From contig JAPEVF010000966.1 of assembly GCA_029747585.1 (NCBI GenBank), positions 1-16,566 on the forward strand: a stretch of DNA of 16,566 nucleotides, written 5' to 3'. Positions 7,986 through 16,566 of the stretch are shown here, piece by piece. The DNA is from Pleurotus djamor. Its lineage: Eukaryota > Basidiomycota > Agaricomycetes > Agaricales > Pleurotaceae. Both the position numbers and the translations under genes were made by a program. Under the pieces are notes generated by a model. It was not told where the DNA came from. It saw only the letters and a program-made list of their open reading frames with translations, and ran no database searches. The number at the start of each line of letters is the position of its first letter. Within the stretch, counting starts at the first letter, position 1.

Positions 7986-10900
7986 ATGAGACGCGACGTT
8001 AGGTGATTTACACTTGTAATCTCTCTCACCATGGCACTTATAATGCTTATATCCATGTCTCATATAACAGCCTGCTTGATGACTCAGACGCCAGCGAGAT
8101 TATCGCACTCGTTACCGGCGCAGGCAATAAAGCATCTCCTACAAAGGTCCTTTGTAGCAACCAACCCGTAGATCGCGCCTGTGAAGGGGGTGTGGTGACA
8201 CCGAAGGCCCAAGCACAGTATCGTTTCTTTGGTCTTGCAGACACGCAGACAGAAACTCAGATCATTCCAGATGAGGATGTAGACATGGACAAGGGCCCGA
8301 CGAAGCAACAAGACTCCTTGAAAACACCAGCACAAGCCGTTTCGCGTCACGCAAAGTCTCGGAATCATAAAGAGCAGTCGCCGCTCCAAAGGGTACGTGG
8401 TCCAAGCTCCTCCATAGCCTACCTCGCGTTTTCATGGTCTTTCTCCCTTTCTATCAGCGACTACCACCATCCCCTACACGCGCGCGTACGGACTTCGTCC
8501 ACGGACCGCCCTCACGTACGCGTCCTCGCACGAATCGCACGACCTACCACCAAGAAACACAAGATTCATTCGTCGGAGCGCAACAGCGGGACTCTTCTCC
8601 ACCCCCAGAGTCTGATGAACCAGACCAGTTCAACGTTCCACTATCACAACTCGAAGATATAGCTCTTGAACGTGAAGAGGCTGCTCGGATGCGGAAGCAG
8701 AATTTACAGGAGCGGCGGAAGGCATCAGGAGGAGCAGGAGGAGGGAGATATACACCACCTTCGTCACCTGCGAGACAACCACTGCGTGACTCTCCGGAGG
8801 GGAGAGTCCTTGTCGAGGCCACGCCGTCTCCTGATGATTCACTTGAAGACATGGCTAGTGGTAGTGGTGCCCAGCCTCGCGAAGACCCATCATCTAGCCC
8901 ACCCAACCAAGCTGCCTTGTACGCTGATTTCGGTATCGTACCGAGGCCTCTCGATGCAAGCCAAGAAAGCCGCTTCTCCGAGGATCTTCGAATATTGACT
9001 GGCGATAACGGCGACGACGGCTCCAATGCTGGTGTATCCCAAGAGTCACTAACCGTCACCGCTACACAACCTGCTACGCAACTCGACGATTACATCAACC
9101 AGAATACGATCTACCCACTGCTAAGGCAGCTGTTCAGACAGAATGAACACGCGGCGTTGAAGGCCGCGGCGAATAAGGTGATGACGTTCGTGAATCCTGA
9201 GAACCCGGGGAGGTATATGGATCATATTGGGCCGGTTTTTGAGATGGCGAAGGAGTTGGGGGTGTATGCGAAGTGGAGGGAGGTGGCGATTGCGGAGGTG
9301 GAGGCGATGAGGAGGACGTCGCAGAGGTCGGAGGTGTCGCAGTCGGTGTCGAGTTCGCCCGCCCCGGTGCAGAGATGGGCACAAGCTGTCGCGCATGCTG
9401 CGGTTGAGCCGCCGTCGTTCTCGACAGATTATCAGGAGACGCAATTGATCGGCGACACTCAGTTGGTCAACCCAACCGGTGGAGAAGAGACGCAGCCTTC
9501 AAATGAAGAAGATTATGCGCCGCGTAAACGGGTGTTCCCTCCTCGAAGAACGTTCCCACAAAACCCTGCTCCGCCTCCTGCTGCGGCGACGTATGATGCT
9601 ATGGATGTTGTACCGGATTCGGAACCAATGCGTGAACCTCCGAGCATTACTCTTACCCCCATTGCTTCCTCTTCGACGCGCCTTTCACCTATCAAGAAAC
9701 AGTTCCAACCTGCTGTTGTGGATTCGCATCCCGACTCTGGGGATATTGTTCCTGATTCATTGGAAGTGGATGATGAACCGGACGAAGCTCCCTTGGCCAA
9801 AGTTGCGCCCTTATTGAACAAGGGTAAGGCAGTTGCCCGTGAAGGCTCACCAGCTATCATGCCACCACCCAAGGTTAGTAACGACTTAGCCGTTGCTTCT
9901 CCATTACTTTGCTGATTATATCGCTTTAGATCCTCGTTGCTCCTTCCAGTAAAGGGAAGGGTAAACAGAAAGTCACCACCGTTGATGTTCTCTCCGCACC
10001 ATCTCAGTTTACTACGCACGCAAACGTTGCGGGCCTTGGTTCGTGGGATACCGAAGTCATCCCATCTTCCGTTCCCGAACAAGATGGTGTTATTTCTACT
10101 GAGCCTGCCAAAGACCTAGCACCTCCGCCTCCACTGCCTACGACCAAACCCAAGGCCAAGGCTAAAACGAGAAATACGCGCAGTGCAGCCCGAGATCAAG
10201 TTGCCGTTGCTTCATCGTCTAAACAGGCACTTGATGTTCAGCGAGATTCGCTCACTCCCTTGGCTGATACAGAGGAGAACGTATCGACAGAAGAAGATGA
10301 AGGGGAGGAATATCAAGAGCCGGTGAAAGAAGAGAAGGGGACGAAGAAACGAAAGCGGGCTGCGCCAGCGTCGAAACCCAAGTCGACGGCGAGGACAACG
10401 AAGACTGCGGCGAAGGGTGCCAAACGTATCAAGAAAGAATCACCTCCCGCCACTCGCGCGAAATCGTTACGAGCTAGCGTCCCTGCGAGCAGCACCAAGA
10501 GTGAATGTGCACCTACTCGCGTGTACGGTCTTTGGAAGAATGACGGCCACTATTATCCTGGAACACTGCACTCCGTTCGCGGTCCGAGCAAATACTGTAT
10601 CAAATTCGATGACAACACCGAGGCCGTTCTTACGCTGGAACAGCTACGCCGAGCCGAGTTGAAGGTCGGCGATGAAGTGGTTGTGCCGTCGAAGAATTCG
10701 AAGACGTACGAAGTGGTGAATGTCGATGACCAGTATACTTCTGCGTTGGTGACGTTGCGGCTTCGTGGTGTGGACTCGGAGTTCCCGATATCGGATATAT
10801 GTGTTCATATGAAGACGATCAATTCGACTTGGAACGACCGTCGAATTAAAGCTGAAGGACTCGTCACCAAAGTTAAACAGCCTGCGCCTTCGCCCTCGAA

Positions 10901-11857
10901 CATTACTCTCAATTCGACGGTCCGTGTCAAGTCGGAGGCGTTGACGGGCCTTGGAATCGTCATCACCATGGGTCCTTCGACGAAGACTGAGGTAACGAAG
11001 GAAGACATTGCGAAGATCGTTCTCTCTGGTCGGGGCGTCGTCGTGGATGACTGGTCCAATGTCGTTGACCTCGCAGGCACATATGAAGAGAACAACCAGC
11101 GATGGGTCATCACGCAAGATCAAGTGCAGTGGATTGGCGACTGCGACACGATCAGCAAGATATTCCTGGTTTCCAACGAAGCTAATGAGAAGCCGCGTTA
11201 CTTGATGGCTCTTGCCCTGGGTGTCCCATGCATCTCGTACAAATGGCTCAAGGCTTGTATCGAAGAGGTTCGTGCAGTGTCTCCATATGTTTTCACTGAA
11301 TAACCTAATTATTATTTTCGTCGGACAGGATGCCGAAATTGAATGGTCTCCTTACCTCCTTCCTCAAGGCTTCGTCGAATCCTTGGAAGCACATGTCTCT
11401 CAATTCGTGGACCTCTTCTGGTGCGCAAGCAAGGAACACCTACGTAAGATCGCTGCAAACAAGGTCCCGCCCAAAATAATGATGGAGAAATCGATCCTTT
11501 GTCTTGGGAGAGAATTCATTCCCATACACGGCAAGGTGAGTTGTCTGCACGCTCGGCGATCCTGCTTCGTCCTCGTGCTCACTTCTATTTAATCTTTTTT
11601 TTTTTGCGCCGTGGAAGACGGACGTGCCAGGAAGCCATTTTATTGGTCAGATTCTGATGTGTATGGGCGCGAGTCGCGTTGAGGCTGTGAAAGATCTTCG
11701 ATTTGCTTCACAAGGTGCCACCGAGTACGACTATGTTGTGCTCAAGGAGGGCGCCGAGTTTGACGACGACTTGGAAGGGGCTACTGTCATTGACACGCAA
11801 TGGATCAAAGGATCCTTGGTTGCCGGACGCCCTCTGGATCTACCGTCGTGGTCTTGA
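7986..11857 (+). CDS. crb2: DNA-damage checkpoint mediator, Crb2/Rad9/53BP1-like (S/TQ cluster, tandem Tudor, tandem BRCT)
   Basis: Nuclear adaptor that reads methylated histone H4 and phosphorylated H2A near DNA breaks and passes the ATM/ATR-type signal to the checkpoint kinase. Exons: 7986-8002, 8071-8392, 8458-9873, 9930-11267, 11329-11535, 11618-11857; 1180 codons including stop. Residues 1-780 are mostly disordered, with about 14 S/TQ sites (ADTQTETQ, QETQDS, TATQPATQ, QETQLIGDTQ and others), plus a helical island at about 319-397. Residues 783-885 match a tandem Tudor fold: LWKNDGHYYPG, then IKFDDNTE (W787, Y793/Y794, F811, D813). BRCT1 covers about 945-1065 with YLMALALGVPCISYKWLKAC (W1024). 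BRCT2 covers about 1085-1179 with TVIDTQWIKGSL (W1162). Basic stretches at 695-765 may be nuclear localisation signals. The 17-nt first exon is the least certain part. Domain order and length are usual for the family. Confidence 0.9.
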
Positions 11858-12075
11858 CCGTGATGGCAACACCACTCTGCTGAATCTCTTATATGTATCT
11901 TGTCATCTCGTTTTCTCGCACACTGTCTTGCACGACCTATGTCTCGATGTTTTGTGTATCTATAGTATCCGTGATTGTGTATATATACATCTTCTGAGCC
12001 CAAAAAGTAGTGTATGTGAATGGCGGTGAATGAAGGAAACAACGCAATGTCAAAATTTTATCAAGNAAAGTTTTG

Positions 12076-12652
12076 TCAAGATAGGAAAGCACCACAACGA
12101 GCACACCTCTCCTCTCTATCAAGACTTCAAGGTCAATCAGCTCGGTTCTAAACTAGGTGAGATGAGTGGTCTCACCAGAGGAATATGAGGCCTATAGGAA
12201 ACAACAATATTGCAGCAATTATGCCACATGCTCCATATTTTGTAGTTGGGTCATGCATGCCCTGTGCACATCGTGCGTACACTAGGAAGAGAGATGATAA
12301 GAACGGGATCAGCATGATTAAATCAAAAATTCAACGTACTAGCGGCTTGATATTGTCGCCCGAGTTCTACATCGCGATCCATTGGACTGCGCTCGGGAAA
12401 TGACGACGGATACGGTGAACTCTGTGGTTGCGGGTAGCCCCGCGGAGGGCTGGAGGGATTTGGTTCATATCCGTAAGGGCTCTGTGTTCCCGGAGGAGGA
12501 TAACTATGTTGCGGGGTAGAGGCAGTGGGATACTGAGACGAGGTGGCTGCCTGAGGAGGCTCCGTTGGTTCATTGTACGGAGGGGGGTACGGCTGGGGTG
12601 GGTTCTGAGAGGCTTCACGCTGCGCTTCGTCTTCCTTGACCGGGGTGATCAT
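12076..12652 (-). CDS. BRI3-like (brain protein I3 family) small membrane protein with proline-rich N-terminus
   Basis: Minus-strand exons 12652-12340, 12281-12176 and 12124-12076; introns of 58 and 51 nt with GTACGT and GTGAGA donors; 156 codons including TGA. Residues 1-104 are Pro/Ser/Tyr-rich (PPPYNEPTEPP, PPRGYPQPQ). Residues 108-155 carry the family core: CAQG.H, then TKYGACGIIAAILLFPIGL (a hydrophobic segment of about 20 residues), then CLDREERCARCGAFLS with a C-terminal CxxC. In the BRI3 family, and similarly in LITAF-like proteins, paired cysteines flank a membrane-embedded hydrophobic segment on endosomal or lysosomal membranes; PPxY-type motifs in such N-termini can recruit ubiquitin ligases. 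The role in fungi is not established. A reading that ignores the introns stops at 12323 and misses the conserved core. A longer in-frame upstream ATG at 12868 is less likely because it overlaps the divergent chromodomain gene. Confidence 0.85.
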
Positions 12653-12791
12653 CGTGGTAGAAAACAGGAGAGCCAGAGCGAAGGCGGTACATAGCTGGGT
12701 GACCTGAATATGCAGGGGTGGCGGTGCTGCAATAAACAACACGCGATGGGCGCTTAGCTCATTATCCGTGTCTGTCACAAGTACCACAATC
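12653..12791. promoter_or_regulatory. Short divergent promoter (139 bp)
   Basis: The start codons of the BRI3-like gene (minus) and the chromodomain gene (plus) are only 139 bases apart, so the two probably share regulatory DNA. I could not identify a TATA box or a known operator in it. Confidence 0.5.
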
Positions 12792-14430
12792 ATGTCGGAC
12801 CAAGAATACGAAGTTGGCGAGTCGATTCTCTGTATTTCGCGTTCAGCTGCTGATATAATGGTGTCCAAAAGAGCGCATTATGCTGGCTCGCGTCTCTAAG
12901 AAAAAGGGGAGGGGACGCACAAAGAAACTGGAATGGGTGAGTTCACGCATTGTTTTGGATCATAGACCACATGTTGAATCTTCCCTAGCAATATAGCGTC
13001 AGAGTACGTCACTCCTCATTCATAGAGGCTGAATTTGCTTCATAACTATAACTGCTCGCTAGTGGAAAGGCTATGGACCCGATGAGGATACGTGAGTGTC
13101 GATTCTAGTTCACGATTGTCTCAAAACGCCAACGATTGCTTCTTTTTAAGCTGGGAACCAGCCGCCTCGTTCGAGGAATCTGAGCAATTTATCGACAACT
13201 TCTGGAAGCAAGCGAAGACTGGTGGACGCGACTATAACGATCTAAGTCTATTCACGGTGGGCGAAGAGTTCTTCCCCATTGGTCCGCCTCGTGAGTTGTC
13301 AACCACATGATCCATTATATGCTAGGACTCACGATATTCTAGCACGAAAACGAAAGCGAGCATCCACTGGCGGAACTTCAAAGCCTCCTGCATCACCGAA
13401 CAAACGTCGACAAATCGACCGTGAAGATTCGCCACCTGACACCCATCCCCCCTTAGATCCCACCACACCACAGGAAACCGATGAGCCCGTTTCTTCGCGC
13501 ATAAATCGCCACCAATCCTCTGAAGTTCCTGGTACACCTCAACCCCCTCTATCCGACGATATTGCAGAAAGCTCGCCACGTTTGCATGATACATGCTCAA
13601 CTGACGAAATATCACGCCCAGAAACTTCACCGCCAGTAACCCCTGAACCAGTGCGCACGGCGCCTCCGCGACGGAAAGGTCCCCCAGCCATACCTGAACA
13701 TCGTTCAAGGGCGTCGAAGCCACTCGTCAAAATGGTAGACGATCCTCAGCTAAGCCAACTTAAGAATGCTATCCCAGCTAAGGCCCGTGCAGCTGCTCGT
13801 GGGTCTACGACTGAATCTCCCTCATCGTCCACCAAGACCCCTCGTATCTCTGGTTCCCGTGCCGGACCTGGTCGCAGCTCAAGGGGCTTGCGCACTCCGA
13901 GCAGTTCTTTGTTAACTTTCAAGGATGGTTCACTCCAATCTGTGAAGAGACAGAAAAATGGAGAGTCTAGTCGTGCGCCCGCTTCTCAAGAACCACCGCC
14001 TTTTGCTGCCATTGCTACCGATTGGGCCGTCGAGGAATCGTTCCCTCCCAACGAAATTCCAGGACTAACTGATGGAAGAACTGAACCAGGCTCTCCGCCC
14101 AGTGGTGCTGAACTCCTGCACTTAGCCGGACTGGATGAAACAGCGCAAGACTTACCCGACTACCAGGACGTTACTCAACCACCAGCAGCCCAGGAAGAGA
14201 CCACAGACGAGCAGCCACCGTCTACTGTTGATCAGACCTTGCAGGGTTCCTCTTCGGGTGTCATGTCGGCATTATTCCAAAAGTATGTATATCGGTACCG
14301 GTGATCAGTAGAATTCGCATTTCTCATGTTATGTAGATTCAATGCTGAGGTCGCTAAGAGGCTTCTGCGGAGCATAACGTCCAAGGTTTATCTTGATACC
14401 ATTGACTATACTTGGACGTATTCCGACTAG
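12792..14430 (+). CDS. Chromodomain protein (predicted histone methyl-lysine reader)
   Basis: Exons: 12792-12816, 12872-12936, 12989-13003, 13063-13091, 13151-13290, 13343-14282, 14337-14430; 436 codons including TAG. The chromodomain fills residues 5 to about 65: EYEVERI at the start, a basic insert (SKKKGRGRTKKLEW), then QYSVRWKGYGPDEDTWEP and a helix SEQFIDNFWKQ. The three aromatic-cage positions of HP1-type domains are present (Y6, W36, Y39), so methyl-lysine binding is expected. After it come EEFFPIGPP, a basic PRKRKRAS and NKRR (likely nuclear localisation) and about 300 disordered Pro/Ser-rich residues, ending in a helix FNAEVAKRLLRS. The first intron appears to be GC-AG (separate entry). 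The TAG at 14428 may not be the true end; a basic coding segment to 15050 may belong to this gene. The mark it reads cannot be deduced. Confidence 0.85.
12817..12871 (+). other. Predicted GC-AG intron (55 nt) inside the chromodomain
   Basis: The donor is GCGAGT after GTTG and the acceptor is CCAAAAG, with a CTGAT branch-like site about 18 bases before it. Joining here gives EYEV-E-RI, the expected chromodomain start. The only local GT-AG choices either delete the V-E pair (GT at 12813 with the AG at 12873) or create a stop. Confidence 0.65.
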
Positions 14431-14591
14431 TTGTTGTGAGTAGACTGATATCTTATCTCGACGCTCATCTTATCTTGTTCTTTGTTAGATCTATGCTATA
14501 AATGATATTCGCTTATGCTTCCTTCTCTATCAAAAATCCGTGACTGCCCGATGTATCACTGCTACGAAGCCGCCGCCTCACCTACCTCTAG

Positions 14592-15050
14592 CTCACCACT
14601 AAGGTCTTCGCGTTTCAAGTGGCCAGAAGTAAAACCAAGACTTCTTGCTGACAATCCCCCAGCCAATCCCCCTTCATCTCCTTGCTCTCTATTCTCGCCG
14701 CCTTATATGTTCGCCAGCCAAAGGGAGGAGATTGAATTCCAAGAAGATTTTCCAAAGAACGGGCAAGGACCTATAAGAATCAGGTCTCTAAGGCGGCCAA
14801 AGAAGCGGCGCTGCTTTCCAAACTGGTAGAATCGAAGCGAGTGAGTTTATCCGCTTTTCTAGACATGCAAACTTCTTATCCATTATAGAAACATATCAAG
14901 CGTCTGAAGAAGTTGGCTAAAGCTATCAAACATGCGCGTGTAAAGCGTCAGGCCATTTCCAGGAAGTTACGAGCTCTCACTTTCAAGAGGCGTCTCAACA
15001 TTCAAAGACTCAAGGCGTTGAACAAAAGAAAGCATGCACTTGCAGAATAA
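14592..15050 (+). CDS. Very basic coiled-coil-like coding segment, probable C-terminus of the chromodomain gene
   Basis: From about 14737 one frame reads a Lys/Arg-rich helix (RARTYKNQVSKAAKEAALLSK), is spliced at 14841-14888 (GTGAGT...TATAG, 48 nt) and continues with KHIKRLKKLAKAIKHARVKR to a TAA at 15048. Upstream, a different frame is open over 14506-14753 (RFKWPEVKPRLLADNPPANP, then REEIEFQEDF). The two would fuse if one extra T stood in the TTTT at 14748-14751. I could not find a splice path from exon 14337-14430 into this segment without a stop, so it may be a separate gene. The product is likely nucleic-acid or chromatin associated, judging only by charge. Confidence 0.4.
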
Positions 15051-15139
15051 GTAAACCATTTTCCTTTCTGTATAGGCATTCTGTCGGCTGATAATTTGCA
15101 TCTTCCCAGCGCTGGATGTTCGGAGACGTTCGGGAAATT

Positions 15140-15147
15140 TGACGTAA
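15140..15147 (+). promoter_or_regulatory. TGACGTAA (CRE/ATF-like site)
   Basis: The octamer TGACGTAA matches the bZIP ATF/CREB core and lies 13 bases before a TATA-like run and about 90 bases before the next start codon. Chance occurrence is possible. Confidence 0.3.
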
Positions 15148-15152
15148 CTTAG

Positions 15153-15160
15153 TATATATA
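15153..15160 (+). promoter_or_regulatory. TATA box (TATATATA) of the downstream gene
   Basis: A TATATATATTTTT run lies about 70 bases upstream of the ATG at 15230. It would put transcription initiation after the in-frame ATG at 15167, which supports the start at 15230. Confidence 0.5.
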
Positions 15161-15229
15161 TTTTTAATGGTCAAACGATTATTCTGTTCGCCTCCGAGTG
15201 TCTTTCTCTCCCCCTTCCTCCCATTCAAG

Positions 15230-16566
15230 ATGCCCCCAAAGCACAGGTCAAATGCAGCCTCCGATGAAGAAGACTTACCTCGTAGATCCAAACGGAGAAG
15301 ACGTGGAGAGGCCTCTGAGGAAGAGGAGGTTTGCCAATCATTTTACTAGTTAAAGCAGACGCCACTCTGATGCCCTCCTCTCATTCAGCCAGAGCCTAGT
15401 AAGAGAAGAGAGAGAACTGCAGCAAAAGCGAAGCCGGTTTCTGAGCGTCGGTTGCGTAGTTCTACTTCTACGGCTAAGGCTTCGGATGCGGAGGTTTCAA
15501 AACGTCGTGGTCAGTCCCCCATTCAACCTGTCAATCATACCAAAACTTTGCCACAGAAACCAAATCTAAAGCAGCGGCAAAATCAAAGGAAAAAAAAAAA
15601 CAAGAAAGACGAGACGAAAGCTCAAGGCGAGTGAACATTTGCCTCTTAATTTTGTCGTATAATTGTTCAAAGAGCTTGTCAATTCAGTGTCTCATCTAGC
15701 AACTCAAAAACTCCTTCAGCACGAAGAACCCGAAGCGATAACCTGGGATCCAGAGGAGACAAATAATGAGGAGCAGGTCTTGTCGCACCTAAGTACCCTG
15801 TCGGCATCCGCTTTGAAGCCAATAAGTGAGTTAACCGTTCCTCTCGGACTCAGAAAGTCTAATCTTTCTCTCTCAGACTTGAAACCCGCACCATTCCCTT
15901 CTCTTGAGCCTTCGGCTGAGCAGCTTGAGCAGCCTGACCCGTCGTCGGTTGAGCCGCTCAACACTGATGCGGAGCAGGATGCGTTGGTGTCGAAAGCGAA
16001 ATCACTGGCAGGCTCAGACAGTGAATCGACATCCTCGAGCAAGTCATCTACCATATCGACCTCTGACTCCGAGTCAGAGTCCGAGTCCGACTCAGAGTCA
16101 GAGTCCCAATCAGGGTCCGACAAGGGAGAGGAAGAGGAAGAACGAGAGCATCGTGGTGCTAAGGCGGCTCATCCTAGCGTCGAACGAGTACGGCATAAAC
16201 GAGACTCCAAGGTAAGTGGGCATACTGGTACTTTATCTATATATTCACCTTTGTGGGTCTATCTAGCTCGTTGTTGAGGAAGGTGACGATGGACTAGTTT
16301 CCTGTTCCAGGAAAAAGTCTCATCATCGCTCCCATGGGAGACGGAAAGCTGGACCAAAGAAAACCTTGGGCGATTTCAACAAAGGCTGCCAGCACATCGT
16401 CAAGAATGCGAGGCTGCTACTGAAGAAGCAAATCATCCTCGAGAACGCCCTGCCCGAGAATCAAGATATGTTCGTCCGGGATATAATCTCACAATCTTGT
16501 TTATCCAGCAAGGATAAGAAATTATTCAAGCGTCTTGAGAAGCAAGACCCAGACTGCATTGACGAG
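15230..16566 (+). CDS. Charged low-complexity, probably nuclear protein, 5' part
   Basis: Starts at the ATG in ttcaagATGCCC and is open to the window end. Proposed exons: 15230-15328, 15389-15509, 15557-15630, 15675-15825, 15877-16211, 16267-16566 (360 codons). The N-terminus is acidic/basic (ASDEEDLPRRSKRRRRGEAS), then Lys-rich (ETKSKAAAKSKEKKKQERR), then a Glu/Pro-rich part, a Ser-Asp/Glu run and a more ordered end: KTLGDFNKGCQHIVKNARLL, LENALPENQDMFVRD, SKDKKLFKRLEKQ. That helical end resembles the start of the DUF6532-type domain common in Agaricomycetes, but the part in view is too short to be sure. The introns 15510-15556 (47 nt) and 15631-15674 (44 nt) are short and the weakest calls. 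Intron 15826-15876 is in frame and stop-free. Function unknown. Confidence 0.6.
16062..16120 (+). repeat. Ser-Asp/Glu codon repeat (GAGTCN/GACTCN units)
   Basis: Six-base units gactcc, gagtca and gagtcc recur about eight times and encode alternating Ser with Asp or Glu. This acidic run resembles CK2 phosphorylation tracts. It is probably prone to length change by replication slippage. Confidence 0.8.

Noticed and set aside
9513..10082. Minus-strand open frames opposite the checkpoint gene (also 8544-9059 and 9121-9444)
   Set aside because: Shadows of GC-rich coding exons; no family motif or splice-consistent extension.
12323..12868. 181-aa minus-strand frame as a stand-alone gene
   Set aside because: Its N-terminal 72 codons overlap the first exon and promoter of the divergent chromodomain gene, and its stop lies inside an intron of the better supported BRI3-like model.
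14515..14829. 104-aa plus-strand frame as an independent small gene
   Set aside because: Its last 25 residues overlap, in another frame, a better basic-helix frame that is correctly spliced to 15050. It is treated as part of the unresolved segment.
15167..15229. In-frame upstream ATG of the last gene
   Set aside because: It lies only about 7 bases after the TATA run, so it is probably not transcribed. The 15230 ATG has a better context and gives a typical charged N-terminus.
1..16566. tRNA, rRNA, CRISPR arrays, transposons or terminal repeats
   Set aside because: I looked for cloverleaf-like segments, evenly spaced repeats, long inverted or direct terminal repeats and transposase or reverse-transcriptase motifs, and saw none.

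Overview
The window looks like nuclear DNA of a filamentous basidiomycete fungus, probably an Agaricomycete. Genes are dense and cut by many short introns (mostly 45-70 nt, GTRNGT...AG with a CTRAY-like branch site). The gene content fits as well: a fused proton-pumping transhydrogenase, a Crb2-type checkpoint protein, a chromodomain protein, and charged low-complexity proteins. No prokaryotic, viral, CRISPR or mobile-element signature was seen. Species cannot be told from the sequence.

Layout. (1) 1-3084 (+): 3' part of a mitochondrial NAD(P) transhydrogenase gene, 13 exons in view. (2) 3085-3854: intergenic DNA between convergent genes, with simple-sequence tracts. (3) 3855-5403 (-): UDP-sugar transporter of the SLC35A/UDP-galactose type, 3 exons. 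(4) 5616-7459 (-): serine-rich single-pass membrane protein, apparently split by two N characters that seem to be spurious. (5) 7460-7985: divergent promoter region with two ACGCGT (MluI cell-cycle) boxes. (6) 7986-11857 (+): Crb2/Rad9/53BP1-like checkpoint mediator with S/TQ cluster, tandem Tudor and tandem BRCT, 6 exons, about 1179 aa. (7) 12076-12652 (-): small BRI3-like membrane protein, 3 exons, 155 aa. (8) 12792-14430 (+): chromodomain protein whose chromodomain is rebuilt from five exons and seems to need a GC-AG intron; a very basic coding segment to 15050 may be its C-terminus, but the link is unresolved. (9) 15230-16566 (+): 5' part of a charged, probably nuclear protein running off the window.

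Exon models were built by hand from splice signals, phase and family motifs. Summed exon lengths are multiples of three for genes 1, 3, 6, 7, 8 (to 14430) and 9, which supports them. Two neighbouring genes (6 and 8) encode predicted methyl-lysine readers. I found no clearly new multi-gene system. The most informative items are the GC-AG intron, the non-counting Ns, the cell-cycle boxes and repeated acidic motifs of the checkpoint gene, and the unresolved 3' end of the chromodomain gene.
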